A DNA stretch of 29,145 nt from SAR324 cluster bacterium (GTDB taxonomy: Bacteria; SAR324; NAC60-12): assembly GCA_022448705.1 (NCBI GenBank), contig JAKUUF010000002.1, positions 1 to 29,145 on the forward strand, given 5' to 3'. The notes under the pieces were generated by a model. It had not been told where the DNA came from, did not search any database, and worked only from the letters and a program-made list of their open reading frames with translations. A program made the translations under genes and the position numbers. This document shows positions 7,671-15,968 of the stretch, piece by piece. Position 1 is the stretch's first letter; each line of letters begins with the position of its first letter.

Positions 7671-9449
7671 ATGCTAAATTTTTCTGATATCCAGCCTATA
7701 CGCGATGATACGCCAAGCATCAAGGTTGTTGGTGTTGGCGGTGGCGGTGGAAATGCCGTCAATCGGATGATTCAATCAGGAGTTCAAGGTGTGGAATTCA
7801 TTGCGGCAAACACTGATTTGCAGGATTTAAGAAAATCTTTAGCACCTCAGAAACTTCAGATAGGCAGCCAGTGTTCCCGTGGCCTGGGGGCAGGAGCCAA
7901 ACCGGAAATAGGTCGAAACGCCGCCCTGGAAAGCATTGATGAAATCAGGGATTCCCTTCAAGGAGCTGATATGGTATTTCTTGCTGCAGGTATGGGCGGA
8001 GGAACAGGCACTGGAGGAACACCTGTGGTGGCTCAGGTGGCGCAAGACATGAAAGCACTTACAGTAGGTGTTGTAACCCTTCCTTTTAACTTTGAGGCAA
8101 AAAGACGGCGTAAAGTCGCTAGTGGAGGGGTAAACGAATTGAGAGACCGGGTTGATACATTAATAGTTGTACCAAATGAAAACTTGTTCAGTATCATCAA
8201 TAGACGAACCCCTATGACTGAAGCATTTGGATATGCAGACGATGTACTACGTCAGGGAGTTCAAGGTATCTCTGACTTAATTACCAGAGACGGACTGGTA
8301 AATTTAGACTTTGCGGATGTTAGAACCGTAATGGCAAATAAAGGTAAAGCAGTTATGGGGACTGGACTTGCCTCAGGTGAAAACAGAGCAAGACATGCTG
8401 CCGAACAAGCTCTGCACAGCCCACTGTTAAACGACAATAGAATTGACGGCGCACGCGGAATTTTGATCAATGTTGTTGGAGGAGTTTCAATGGGTATGCA
8501 GGAAGTAGATGAAGCTTCCACATTCATCAAAGAACACGGCCACAAAAATGCAGAAATAATCTGGGGTGCAGCTATTAATCCGGATTTTGAAGATCAAATG
8601 ATGATCACCGTAATCGCAACCGGATTTGATGAAAATGATGAGGCGGCTGAGAAGAAATCTGTTGCTAGTATTCCTGCCATGCCATTTGATGCACTTGCTG
8701 AAACAAAAGATAAATCAAATTCAGAAAATGATGAATCAAATCCTGAATCAGAGATCATTCCTGATGATAAATCAGAAGTTGTAACCGATTCTAATCTGGT
8801 TGCAGACAACTATGATTATACTTTACAAAATACTGAAGATGAGGATCATATTCATGAACCAGATGAAACAGAAACCTCAGGTTATGACGAAATGATCCAA
8901 CCTGGAGAAGACAGGGAATTTATTCTTTCTGATAATGAAGGCGTTTCCAGTCAATTATCTGACGATCATGCCGAAAAAGAGGAGATTGATGCTGAAGAAG
9001 CAACTGAAATGAATTCCGAATCATCTGAAAACACCTTTATTCAAATGAATCAGCAAAATTTGGAAAACTCTGATTCCTCCGAGATTGAAACCTCTTTCGA
9101 TGAAAATATTGACCATGAAGATTCAAATTCAAATGTAGAAAATAATTCAACATTTGAGGATTTGCCTCTGGACATGACGTCCGCTAACTTAATTGATGCG
9201 GAAAATTATTCAATTCATGATTCAGCTTTGGAGTCAGACGAACTCAATGGTAAGACTATTACCGGTGATAATTCTCTTTCCTACCCAAATCTTCTATCTG
9301 AAAAAGATAGCGAAACGGATGCCAGTGAAGTTGAAACAAGCCCCCTTATCCCGGAATGGGCAAATCAAACTGATAATCCAGCATTTTTTCAAAATTTAGA
9401 CATTCCTACTTTTCTTCGAAGACGAGGATCAAGCAGACCTCGACAATAA
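7671..9449 (+). CDS. ftsZ: Cell division GTPase FtsZ with a long acidic linker
   Basis: The tubulin homologue that forms the Z ring. The GTPase core spans about 15-320: GVGGGGGNAV (21-30), the tubulin signature GGGTGTG (109-115) and the T7 loop NPDFED (303-308) that completes the neighbour's active site. The C-terminal peptide LDIPTFLRRRG (576-586), which binds FtsA/ZipA-type partners, is intact. Between core and peptide lies a linker of roughly 250 residues, very rich in Glu, Asp, Ser and Asn and nearly devoid of hydrophobic stretches. It brings the protein to 592 residues, against about 380 in E. coli. The start has GGGGG eight bases upstream. It is followed directly by a structured element (9453-9551). 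The linker is continuous in frame, so I see no frameshift or fusion artefact. Confidence 0.97.
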   Translation: MLNFSDIQPIRDDTPSIKVVGVGGGGGNAVNRMIQSGVQGVEFIAANTDLQDLRKSLAPQKLQIGSQCSRGLGAGAKPEIGRNAALESIDEIRDSLQGADMVFLAAGMGGGTGTGGTPVVAQVAQDMKALTVGVVTLPFNFEAKRRRKVASGGVNELRDRVDTLIVVPNENLFSIINRRTPMTEAFGYADDVLRQGVQGISDLITRDGLVNLDFADVRTVMANKGKAVMGTGLASGENRARHAAEQALHSPLLNDNRIDGARGILINVVGGVSMGMQEVDEASTFIKEHGHKNAEIIWGAAINPDFEDQMMITVIATGFDENDEAAEKKSVASIPAMPFDALAETKDKSNSENDESNPESEIIPDDKSEVVTDSNLVADNYDYTLQNTEDEDHIHEPDETETSGYDEMIQPGEDREFILSDNEGVSSQLSDDHAEKEEIDAEEATEMNSESSENTFIQMNQQNLENSDSSEIETSFDENIDHEDSNSNVENNSTFEDLPLDMTSANLIDAENYSIHDSALESDELNGKTITGDNSLSYPNLLSEKDSETDASEVETSPLIPEWANQTDNPAFFQNLDIPTFLRRRGSSRPRQ

Positions 9450-9452
9450 AAA

Positions 9453-9551
9453 AACTTGTGGTTATAAAGCTTTCCCATTATGCTTGGCTTTAGAGTCAAA
9501 AAGCTGAGAGTTTTATGGAAAATGTGAGTACAAAATACATAACCACAAGTT
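9453..9551 (+). other. Nested inverted-repeat element just after ftsZ
   Basis: A perfect 13-bp inverted repeat (AACTTGTGGTTAT at 9453-9465, its complement at 9539-9551) encloses 73 bases. Inside it a second stem pairs TTTCCCAT (9471-9478) with ATGGAAA (9515-9521) with one bulged C, and a third pairs GGCTTT-side 9487-9491 with 9500-9504. The whole can fold into one long branched hairpin starting three bases after the ftsZ stop. It could be a 3' stability or termination structure, a small RNA, or a MITE-like insertion. There is no poly-T tail, which argues against a simple intrinsic terminator. Confidence 0.6.
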
Positions 9552-9611
9552 ACGAACTTCGCATATCATAATTCAGCTTCAGACATATTTCCCTAAGTTT
9601 CTTTAAAGAAT

Positions 9612-9651
9612 ATTTCCTGGTTCTTTAATATTACTGAATTACCAAGGAAAT
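9612..9651 (+). other. Hairpin upstream of the FHA operon
   Basis: ATTTCCTGGT (9612-9621) pairs with ACC(A)AGGAAAT (9641-9651): ten pairs with a single bulged A (9644) and a 19-base loop, followed by TTTT. It ends 20 bases before the GTG start of the next gene. Possible terminator of ftsZ transcripts, attenuator, or translational control element. Confidence 0.45.
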
Positions 9652-9671
9652 TTTATATCACTTAAATTTTT

Positions 9672-10547
9672 GTGAAATCTATACGTCTATTGCATACTTC
9701 CTTACTTGGACTTCTGGGAGGAGTCCTTGGATGGTCACTTTTGCAAAGCGGATTTAACATATTTGATGCTCTTTCCACAAAAGTATTTCCAGAATTAAAT
9801 TCTAACTGGATCAATGAATTTAACTATGAAGGTGCTTTAATTGGACTTGGACTGGGCCTGGTTTTACAGGCAAGAGCTTCAATATTGAACCATCATGATT
9901 TGATGGGTGTTTTGTTCAAAATGTTTATAGGAGCTTTTCTAGGTGCGATTTTCGGACTGATTTGTTTTGGTATTGGGAATTTATTGATAGCAGGACAAAT
10001 TTCACCTTCGATTGGTCGTATAACAAGTTGGACACTTTTAGGATTATCAATTACGGGCACCTCAGAATTGTTTTGCTCCGCATCTGGATTTTCAGGACCA
10101 AGAATTATAAGCGGGGGTATCGGTGGAACAATCGGAGGTGGTATTTTTGAACTATTGCTGCAGTATCATTTAACCGGTACAGAACACCTAGCAGGTTTGG
10201 TTCTTGCCGGTTTCAGCATCTTTTTAATTATTGGAATTGCTGAAAATAGAATTACTTCCTTTGCCATAAGAGTTTTGTCAGGTAAGCAGGAAGGACAAAT
10301 TTTTCTTCTTGATCAAAACAGATTTTCACTGGGATACGGTTCACAGAACAATCTCATATTACGTGGTTATGCAGAAGTTTGTGACACACATGCACATATA
10401 ATCAAGAAAGGGAATCAAAATTATATTGAGAGTGCAGATGCAGGAGGAGATGTTCTGGTTAACTATCGTTTGATCGATCAACAATCCATGAAAAAAGGAG
10501 ATGTGATTAAAATTGGTACAGCGCTGTTGCAGTACTATGAAATTTAA
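9672..10547 (+). CDS. Polytopic membrane protein with C-terminal FHA-like domain
   Basis: 291 residues, starting at GTG. The N-terminal two thirds are hydrophobic with about five or six membrane segments (approximately 8-27, 53-67, 80-106, 117-134, 144-166, 172-190) and glycine-rich stretches such as GGIGGTIGGG (148-157). Residues 200-291 look like a cytoplasmic forkhead-associated fold: hydrophobic strands, N226/N227 followed by LIL, then THAHI (239-243) at the 'SRHA' position, and a closing 'GDVIKIG' strand. The usual GR arginine is Tyr (G221-Y222) and the SR pair is DT, so phosphothreonine binding may be weak or lost. Its stop shares one base with the next ATG (TAATG), indicating a tightly coupled two-gene unit with another FHA protein. 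I do not recognise a named family. Confidence 0.75.
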   Translation: MKSIRLLHTSLLGLLGGVLGWSLLQSGFNIFDALSTKVFPELNSNWINEFNYEGALIGLGLGLVLQARASILNHHDLMGVLFKMFIGAFLGAIFGLICFGIGNLLIAGQISPSIGRITSWTLLGLSITGTSELFCSASGFSGPRIISGGIGGTIGGGIFELLLQYHLTGTEHLAGLVLAGFSIFLIIGIAENRITSFAIRVLSGKQEGQIFLLDQNRFSLGYGSQNNLILRGYAEVCDTHAHIIKKGNQNYIESADAGGDVLVNYRLIDQQSMKKGDVIKIGTALLQYYEI

Positions 10548-11572
10548 TGTTCTATCACATTGGTCGATTATTGCGGGTATGCCTGCTTAGTGTATACCTT
10601 GAATTTATAATATTACTGAAATTTAGTAACCTGCTGCTGGCGGCTAATCAAGTCGATCAGAGTTACGGTTTGAAACAAGACGTATCGCACTCAGCGATAC
10701 TTGGTTTATTCTTCCAAGATAATTTTTTCCTCAAAATAAGCCAGGAAACTTTCCTGACAATTTACGAGTCCCTTCTTGTATTTGCAGGTACAGTTTTACT
10801 TGTATTTGCTCTGTGGCTGCTTCAAAAACCAAAGACAAGAACACCATCAGGCCCTGGTTTTCAATTATTAAATATTGGTGAACAGGGTATGTTCATACCC
10901 CTTAAGCCCGAAGTTCAAACCCTGGAATTGCTTTCCAAGATAAATACTGGTAAAAAGTATCGATTGTCTGCAAATTTAAACAGAGTTACGCTGACTCCTC
11001 ACCAAAATTCATTTCTACTGGAAGACAAGAACTATAAAAACGCCCTGCTGATCAATCGAAGGCGTTCCCATCGAATTTTACTGACTAATGATGATATATT
11101 GGATGTTGGTGAAATGGTTCTGCTCTACCGAAACCCTGATCTTTCATTTAACAATTTGAATCGCAATCTTGACGGGAGCCTAGAATTACCTGCGGCAAGC
11201 GCTAAACTTAAAGGACCTGTTCAGAAAGGAACTCCAATCCTGACATTCCTCGGAAGTCAGCAGAAGATCCCTTTAATTCGTAACCTGAACACCATGGGCA
11301 CATCAAATTCCAATGATATTGTTATTGAAAGCAATGAAGTTGCTTCTCGTCACGCAAAAATTTACAAGGTTGGTGAAACCTGGAAAATTCAAAATCTTCA
11401 CATTCATGAAACAACTTCTGTAAATGGCAGGAGGATTGATCAGCGATTTCTGCAGGATGGTGATGAGGTGACTCTAGGAGATGTGCTAATCAGGTTCAAC
11501 ATAAGCAAAACCAAATTCAGGCAGATGCCCAGACAAAAAATTGAGGCTACCCAAAAGACCCAAACAACTTAA
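10547..11572 (+). CDS. Membrane-anchored protein with a C-terminal FHA domain and a possible second degenerate one
   Basis: 341 residues. Two hydrophobic segments (about 8-32 and 69-92) suggest a signal/anchor, a short external loop and a cytoplasmic remainder. Residues 241-318 form a recognisable FHA domain: N256-DIVI, SRHAKI (267-272), VNG (292-294) and a terminal GDEVTLGDVLIRF. The arginine of the canonical GR pair is Thr252, but the Ser-Arg-His core is kept, so phosphopeptide binding remains possible. Residues about 125-197, ending in DDILDVGEMVLLYRN, resemble another, eroded FHA repeat. The start overlaps the upstream gene by one base, and the stop overlaps that of the convergent gene (TTAA at 11569-11572). 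Together the pair probably forms a membrane signalling or scaffold complex, possibly reading Ser/Thr phosphorylation; no kinase gene is in the window. Confidence 0.8.
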   Translation: MFYHIGRLLRVCLLSVYLEFIILLKFSNLLLAANQVDQSYGLKQDVSHSAILGLFFQDNFFLKISQETFLTIYESLLVFAGTVLLVFALWLLQKPKTRTPSGPGFQLLNIGEQGMFIPLKPEVQTLELLSKINTGKKYRLSANLNRVTLTPHQNSFLLEDKNYKNALLINRRRSHRILLTNDDILDVGEMVLLYRNPDLSFNNLNRNLDGSLELPAASAKLKGPVQKGTPILTFLGSQQKIPLIRNLNTMGTSNSNDIVIESNEVASRHAKIYKVGETWKIQNLHIHETTSVNGRRIDQRFLQDGDEVTLGDVLIRFNISKTKFRQMPRQKIEATQKTQTT

Positions 11573-13209
11573 TTCACTGTTAAAAAATAACGGAAAGACT
11601 GGTAACTGCCGGCAACTCCTTCAAGAAAACCTATCTCATCAGAAATTTTCAAATAAAAGGCATCATTTCCTTCAGGTAATAAATACTGAAATGAAAAATG
11701 TTTTTTTCTTTTCAGCAGATACCCCTTCACCCGTTTTCGATTGTGATCATATATAGTAAGTTTTGGCCGCAGATGAGTAGGACCAAGACGATTCCAGGTT
11801 ATTTTGATCAAATTTTTTTCTTCATATGACTCATTTTTTTTGTCTGCTATTATCATGAACAATGTACTGTCACCGCGATGTCTGATATTATCATAAACTG
11901 TACTCGTTAAAGGCAGGCTGTAGGTTTGTTTGAAAGGACTTAATGGAACTTGAAATTCTGGAATGGGCAAATTATTTTCTTCAGTTTCCTCTCCAATATC
12001 ATTAACCTCATCCAAAGTAAAATATGGCTCCAGTGAAGCAATTAATTCATGCCATGTAACATTTACCACAAGGTAATTGTTTTCCCATTTAATTTCGGAA
12101 ATTTGAAATTGTGAGTCTTGAGGCAGAACAAATTCCTTAAGCATTTTATCTTTATCCCCTAAATAAAGGGAACTATAAGTAACAAAACTGCTGGAAATCG
12201 TTTCCAGACGCAGGTTTTTCCAACGAGGGTTGTTCTGAAATAAAGTCTTAACTAGCAGCTGTTCTTCATGTGGACCATTTAAACCTATGAATTTGATTTT
12301 CACTTTTATTTCTCTTCCTGCATTAAAAGTTAAGGCCTTTTTTATAACAGGAGTCCAGTTGAGTATTAATCTGTCAAGCAATTGTGGAATGATACTATCA
12401 ATTTGTTCAGAAGAATAGGGCATCAGGTCTGTTGCACTGGCTATAATTGTCGGGCTATCAGTAAGGCTATTTTCTGGAGACCAGAAGATTAACTCAGTCT
12501 TGAGCTTATGTTGTTGAGGATCATTTCCATCAGCAATTTTGCTGGACTTTAATTCAAGTAATGGCAATGAATTTTTGTCAGTTTGCTCTTGATGATTGCT
12601 TTTTAGCAGATTAAGCCTAGCCTGCATGCCTGCTTTCAGTGGAAGAAAATTTTTTTTAACAAGTATATTTTTTGTTCGTATACGATAGGGTTTTAAACGG
12701 GTGTCTAGTTGCTCCAAAATCTTAGTTAAATATTCATTTTGACGAAATTCATTCTCAGCATTATAAATCAAATAAAAATCCCTGAATGGAACGCGTTCAT
12801 CCAGCGAAGGAAGTCCTAGTTTCCTGAAAGCTGAAATTATTCGAGATTGAAATATCCGCGTTTCAATGTTTATCGTGAATTCACTAAGATCCTCTGTATT
12901 ACGCTCACTTATTACTCGAATTGATTCAATGTAATCGTCCGGATTTTCGAAAAAGTGATTTTGCAGAAGTGGATCCAGAGAGACCATGCTGTTATAAGCC
13001 AAATATCTGGCAACAGCCTGCATAATAGCCTGCCCCTTAGCGTCCTTCAACGCCTCAGCTTTTGCTCTTACCAGGTTGTCTCTGTTAATAACAACTGTAG
13101 ATTCTGCCCTCTCCACCAACAGGCTTTGCCCCATCAATGGCAAGGCCAGAAAAAGCGTCAGCAAAACTGAAAAATACTTTTTATATTTACTTAATAATTT
13201 ACCACTCAT
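11569..13209 (-). CDS. Secreted/periplasmic protein with FlgT-N-like N-terminal domain
   Basis: 546 residues with a clear signal peptide (basic KLLSKYKKY, then a hydrophobic core 14-25, likely cleaved near residue 28). Residues about 30-135 fit the FlgT N-terminal pattern: an Ala-rich helix with regular A/K spacing (RAKAEALKDAKGQAIMQAV), a long helix ending in YIES, then a beta region closing with FRKLGL. The middle (200-430) is unrecognised. The last ~100 residues look like a beta-sandwich (STLFMIIADKK, KLTIYDHNRK, AFYLKISD) resembling pre-peptidase C-terminal domains; that is a guess. It is last of four minus-strand genes, its ATG sharing one base with the mutase stop (TAATG). The FlgT resemblance alone does not prove a flagellar role, and no flagellar gene is nearby. 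Confidence 0.7.
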   Translation of the reverse strand: MSGKLLSKYKKYFSVLLTLFLALPLMGQSLLVERAESTVVINRDNLVRAKAEALKDAKGQAIMQAVARYLAYNSMVSLDPLLQNHFFENPDDYIESIRVISERNTEDLSEFTINIETRIFQSRIISAFRKLGLPSLDERVPFRDFYLIYNAENEFRQNEYLTKILEQLDTRLKPYRIRTKNILVKKNFLPLKAGMQARLNLLKSNHQEQTDKNSLPLLELKSSKIADGNDPQQHKLKTELIFWSPENSLTDSPTIIASATDLMPYSSEQIDSIIPQLLDRLILNWTPVIKKALTFNAGREIKVKIKFIGLNGPHEEQLLVKTLFQNNPRWKNLRLETISSSFVTYSSLYLGDKDKMLKEFVLPQDSQFQISEIKWENNYLVVNVTWHELIASLEPYFTLDEVNDIGEETEENNLPIPEFQVPLSPFKQTYSLPLTSTVYDNIRHRGDSTLFMIIADKKNESYEEKNLIKITWNRLGPTHLRPKLTIYDHNRKRVKGYLLKRKKHFSFQYLLPEGNDAFYLKISDEIGFLEGVAGSYQSFRYFLTVN

Positions 13210-14930
13210 TAATCTCTGAGAAAATCTTGCTGAATAGCATCAAGTTTCTTCTCTAAAATTAAAGAATCCTCTCCGCACAGATTAAAATAATATTTTATTT
13301 TAGGTTCAGTACCAGAAGGCCGAGCAATTATTCTGGTCCTGTCTTCGAGTTCAATAGAAATAACATTGGAGGGAGGCAATCCCGGACCAATCTTAGGAGG
13401 AGATGTCTTGTCCGTGCAAGTGATTGTATTGTGCAAAAAATCTGTAATTTGAACCACAGAATTTCCTGCTACAGTTTCAGGAGGTGAGTCGCGTAAAATT
13501 TCCATAAGCTGCTGAATTTTCTCTATTCCTCCAGCCCCTGAGAAGGTGCGAGTCTTAAGTACATCAAGATAAGTCCCATGATGCTGGTAAATCTGATTAA
13601 GCCTGTCAAGTGGTGTCAGGTTGTTTGCCTTATGTGATGCCACCATTTCAGCAAAGACCAGAGATGCCCAAATTCCGTCTTTATCGCCTGAATGGTTTCC
13701 CATTAAATATCCGTGGCTTTCTTCCATTCCAAAAACAAACTTAAAGTCATGATCTTTTTCATACTTTAATGCAGCCTGCCTGATCCATTTAAATCCTGTT
13801 AATACCTCAACTACTTTCAAACCATATTCCTCAGCTATTTTAGATACAAGAGGAGAAGTGACCACAGTAGTAAAAATTACACCATTTTTCGGAAGAAGGT
13901 TTTGTTTACTTAAATTCGAAAGGATGAAATCCAGAATTAACACTCCAATTTGATTGCCTGTTAACCAATGCCATTTTTTCTCTGAGTCCCGGATCATCAC
14001 CCCTAAGCGGTCTGCATCAGGATCATTTGCCAAAATCAACTCATCCTCGTCTGATGCTTGAGATACCGCCATATTGAAGGCGCCAATATCTTCCGGATTT
14101 GGAGATGCTACTGTAGGGAATTCTCCATCTGGGACCATTTGTTTTTCAACAACTTTCACTTTCTCAAAGCAATGTCGCCTAAGCAGTTCTGGGACCAAAC
14201 GTCCGCCTGTCCCGTGCAGTGGAGTAAAAACTACTCCTAATTTCTTATTATTTTCACAGTTGCCTAAACTTAAATTACTGACAGTATTCAGATAATACTC
14301 ATCAGCATCTTTATGTATCCACTCAATGTTCATTTGCTCCAATGCTTTTTCAAAAGGGATTACCGGGATTTCGTCAACTCTTTTTATATTACGGATTTGA
14401 TTAATTATCTGACCGTCTAAAGGAGGCACAATCTGTCCGCCGTTTTTCCAGTAAACCTTATAGCCGTTGTACTCGGGAGGATTATGACTGGCTGTAATTA
14501 TAATTCCAGCAGCAGCATTTCTACGCAATAGCTCGCATGAGACGAGTGGTGTTGGTGAAGCTTCTGAGAACAAATACACTGGAATTCCATGCCCGGCCAA
14601 AACTTCACATGCCACTTTTGCAAAATCAAATGAACAGTGGCGGGTATCATATCCAATTATCACTCCTTTTGCTGAATGTCCAATATTGTTTTTCCTGATT
14701 ATCCGTGCCACACCTTCTGTAGCAGTTTGTATTGTGTACCTATTTACTCGATTTGTTCCCACGCCCATAATTCCACGAAGTCCGCCTGTACCAAATTCCA
14801 GAATACTGCCGAAAGAATCTTTACATAAATCTCTGTTTTGATTTTTTAGAAGTTTTCTGGCTTCTTCCTGGGTTTCAATGTCAAAACAAGGATTTTCAGC
14901 CCAGAATTTTGCTTTTTCTATATAATCCAT
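13209..14930 (-). CDS. Phospho-sugar mutase (phosphoglucomutase/phosphomannomutase, alpha-D-phosphohexomutase family)
   Basis: A cytoplasmic enzyme interconverting hexose 1- and 6-phosphates through a phosphoserine. All four family signatures are present: the phosphoserine loop TASHNPPEYNGYK with S148, the Mg2+ loop DPDADR (303-308), the sugar loop GMEESHGY (401-408) and the phosphate-binding RPSGTEPKIKYY (537-548). The 573-residue length and the early GTGGLRG motif (48-53) place it with the longer PgcA/PGM2-like group rather than E. coli Pgm or ManB; these often prefer glucose but also accept mannose or ribose phosphates. It lies 41 bp after the pseudouridine synthase gene and overlaps the following gene by one base. 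Confidence 0.93.
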   Translation of the reverse strand: MDYIEKAKFWAENPCFDIETQEEARKLLKNQNRDLCKDSFGSILEFGTGGLRGIMGVGTNRVNRYTIQTATEGVARIIRKNNIGHSAKGVIIGYDTRHCSFDFAKVACEVLAGHGIPVYLFSEASPTPLVSCELLRRNAAAGIIITASHNPPEYNGYKVYWKNGGQIVPPLDGQIINQIRNIKRVDEIPVIPFEKALEQMNIEWIHKDADEYYLNTVSNLSLGNCENNKKLGVVFTPLHGTGGRLVPELLRRHCFEKVKVVEKQMVPDGEFPTVASPNPEDIGAFNMAVSQASDEDELILANDPDADRLGVMIRDSEKKWHWLTGNQIGVLILDFILSNLSKQNLLPKNGVIFTTVVTSPLVSKIAEEYGLKVVEVLTGFKWIRQAALKYEKDHDFKFVFGMEESHGYLMGNHSGDKDGIWASLVFAEMVASHKANNLTPLDRLNQIYQHHGTYLDVLKTRTFSGAGGIEKIQQLMEILRDSPPETVAGNSVVQITDFLHNTITCTDKTSPPKIGPGLPPSNVISIELEDRTRIIARPSGTEPKIKYYFNLCGEDSLILEKKLDAIQQDFLRD

Positions 14931-14971
14931 TTTCTAGTGAAATCTTTTGTGTGTATTGTGGAATTGTTAAC

Positions 14972-15934
14972 TTAATTTAATTCTTTTAACAGAATTTCAT
15001 CAGATGCCCGAATTACAGTTTCATTTTTTTTTACAGGATGCTCGAAACGGATCTCGGATGCATGGAGTAATTGCCTGTGTAGTGGAAAATTTTGCTCAAG
15101 CAGATAATCATCACCTTCACTTAGCCAGCGAATAAACCCATCATCAGGGAGTCCGTACAGCTTGTCACCCAGAACAGCAAGGCCAATGTGAGCGGCATGA
15201 ACTCTGATTTGATGAGTTCTTCCAGTGATAGGGCGCACTTCAACAAGGGAAAAATCACCAATTTTTTCTTTTTCACTGAAATACGTCTGGCAAGGTTTAC
15301 CTTGAGAATTAACGCTTTGCTTAATTCTGATTTTGCTGTTTAAGTCCTTCCCTATAGGCAAGTAAATGAATGCTTCTGGAATGGCTTTTCCAGAACTTTT
15401 AGGCAGGTGCCCATTAAGTACTGCAGAGTATTTTTTTTTAATTCGTTTTTTTCTGAAAAGAGCGGCCATAGTTTGAGCAATTTCATGCCTTTTTGCAAAA
15501 ATAATCACTCCGCTTGTTTCACGATCAAGACGATGTAGCGTATACAGCTTTTTCATGCCAAAACGCGACTTTACTAAATTGACCAGTGTATTTTTATAGT
15601 ATTTGCCCGAAGGACTGGTAGGTAGATTCCCTGACTTGCACAATGCGATCAGCGAATCGTCTTCGTAGATAATGTCAAATTGTGGGTCAACTTCTGGTTC
15701 AAGAAAATCAGGGCGAAAATAAATAATTTTTTGGTTGTCATGTAACTTAAGATTAGCTTTGCCTAATTTACCATCGACCCAAATACGTTTAGCATCAATA
15801 TTTTCCTTCCATTGTTGATCATCCAAATAACGGAAGCGCCTGAGTAAAAATTGAAGGAGAGTTTCCACCTGACCGCCTAAACGCATATAATGGAAACTTA
15901 GTTCAGTATGCCCGGATGTCATTTTGATTGACAT
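14972..15934 (-). CDS. RluA/RluD-family RNA pseudouridine synthase
   Basis: Isomerises specific uridines in rRNA (or tRNA) to pseudouridine. An S4-like RNA-binding segment occupies about 17-73 (one-residue-type pattern 'RIWVDGK'), and the catalytic domain follows with the RluA motif HRLDRETSGVIIFAK, whose D137 is the predicted nucleophile. Motif III (RPITGRTHQIRVH) is also intact. Length 320 is normal for RluC/RluD-type enzymes; which uridine is modified cannot be told from sequence alone. The start may be either the ATG used here or the Met four codons later; neither has a strong Shine-Dalgarno sequence. It is 34 bp downstream of the DUF4340-like gene. Confidence 0.93.
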   Translation of the reverse strand: MSIKMTSGHTELSFHYMRLGGQVETLLQFLLRRFRYLDDQQWKENIDAKRIWVDGKLGKANLKLHDNQKIIYFRPDFLEPEVDPQFDIIYEDDSLIALCKSGNLPTSPSGKYYKNTLVNLVKSRFGMKKLYTLHRLDRETSGVIIFAKRHEIAQTMAALFRKKRIKKKYSAVLNGHLPKSSGKAIPEAFIYLPIGKDLNSKIRIKQSVNSQGKPCQTYFSEKEKIGDFSLVEVRPITGRTHQIRVHAAHIGLAVLGDKLYGLPDDGFIRWLSEGDDYLLEQNFPLHRQLLHASEIRFEHPVKKNETVIRASDEILLKELN

Positions 15935-15968
15935 TAAAGGCTTTTAAAAGAGGGAGGGCTGAAATTCA

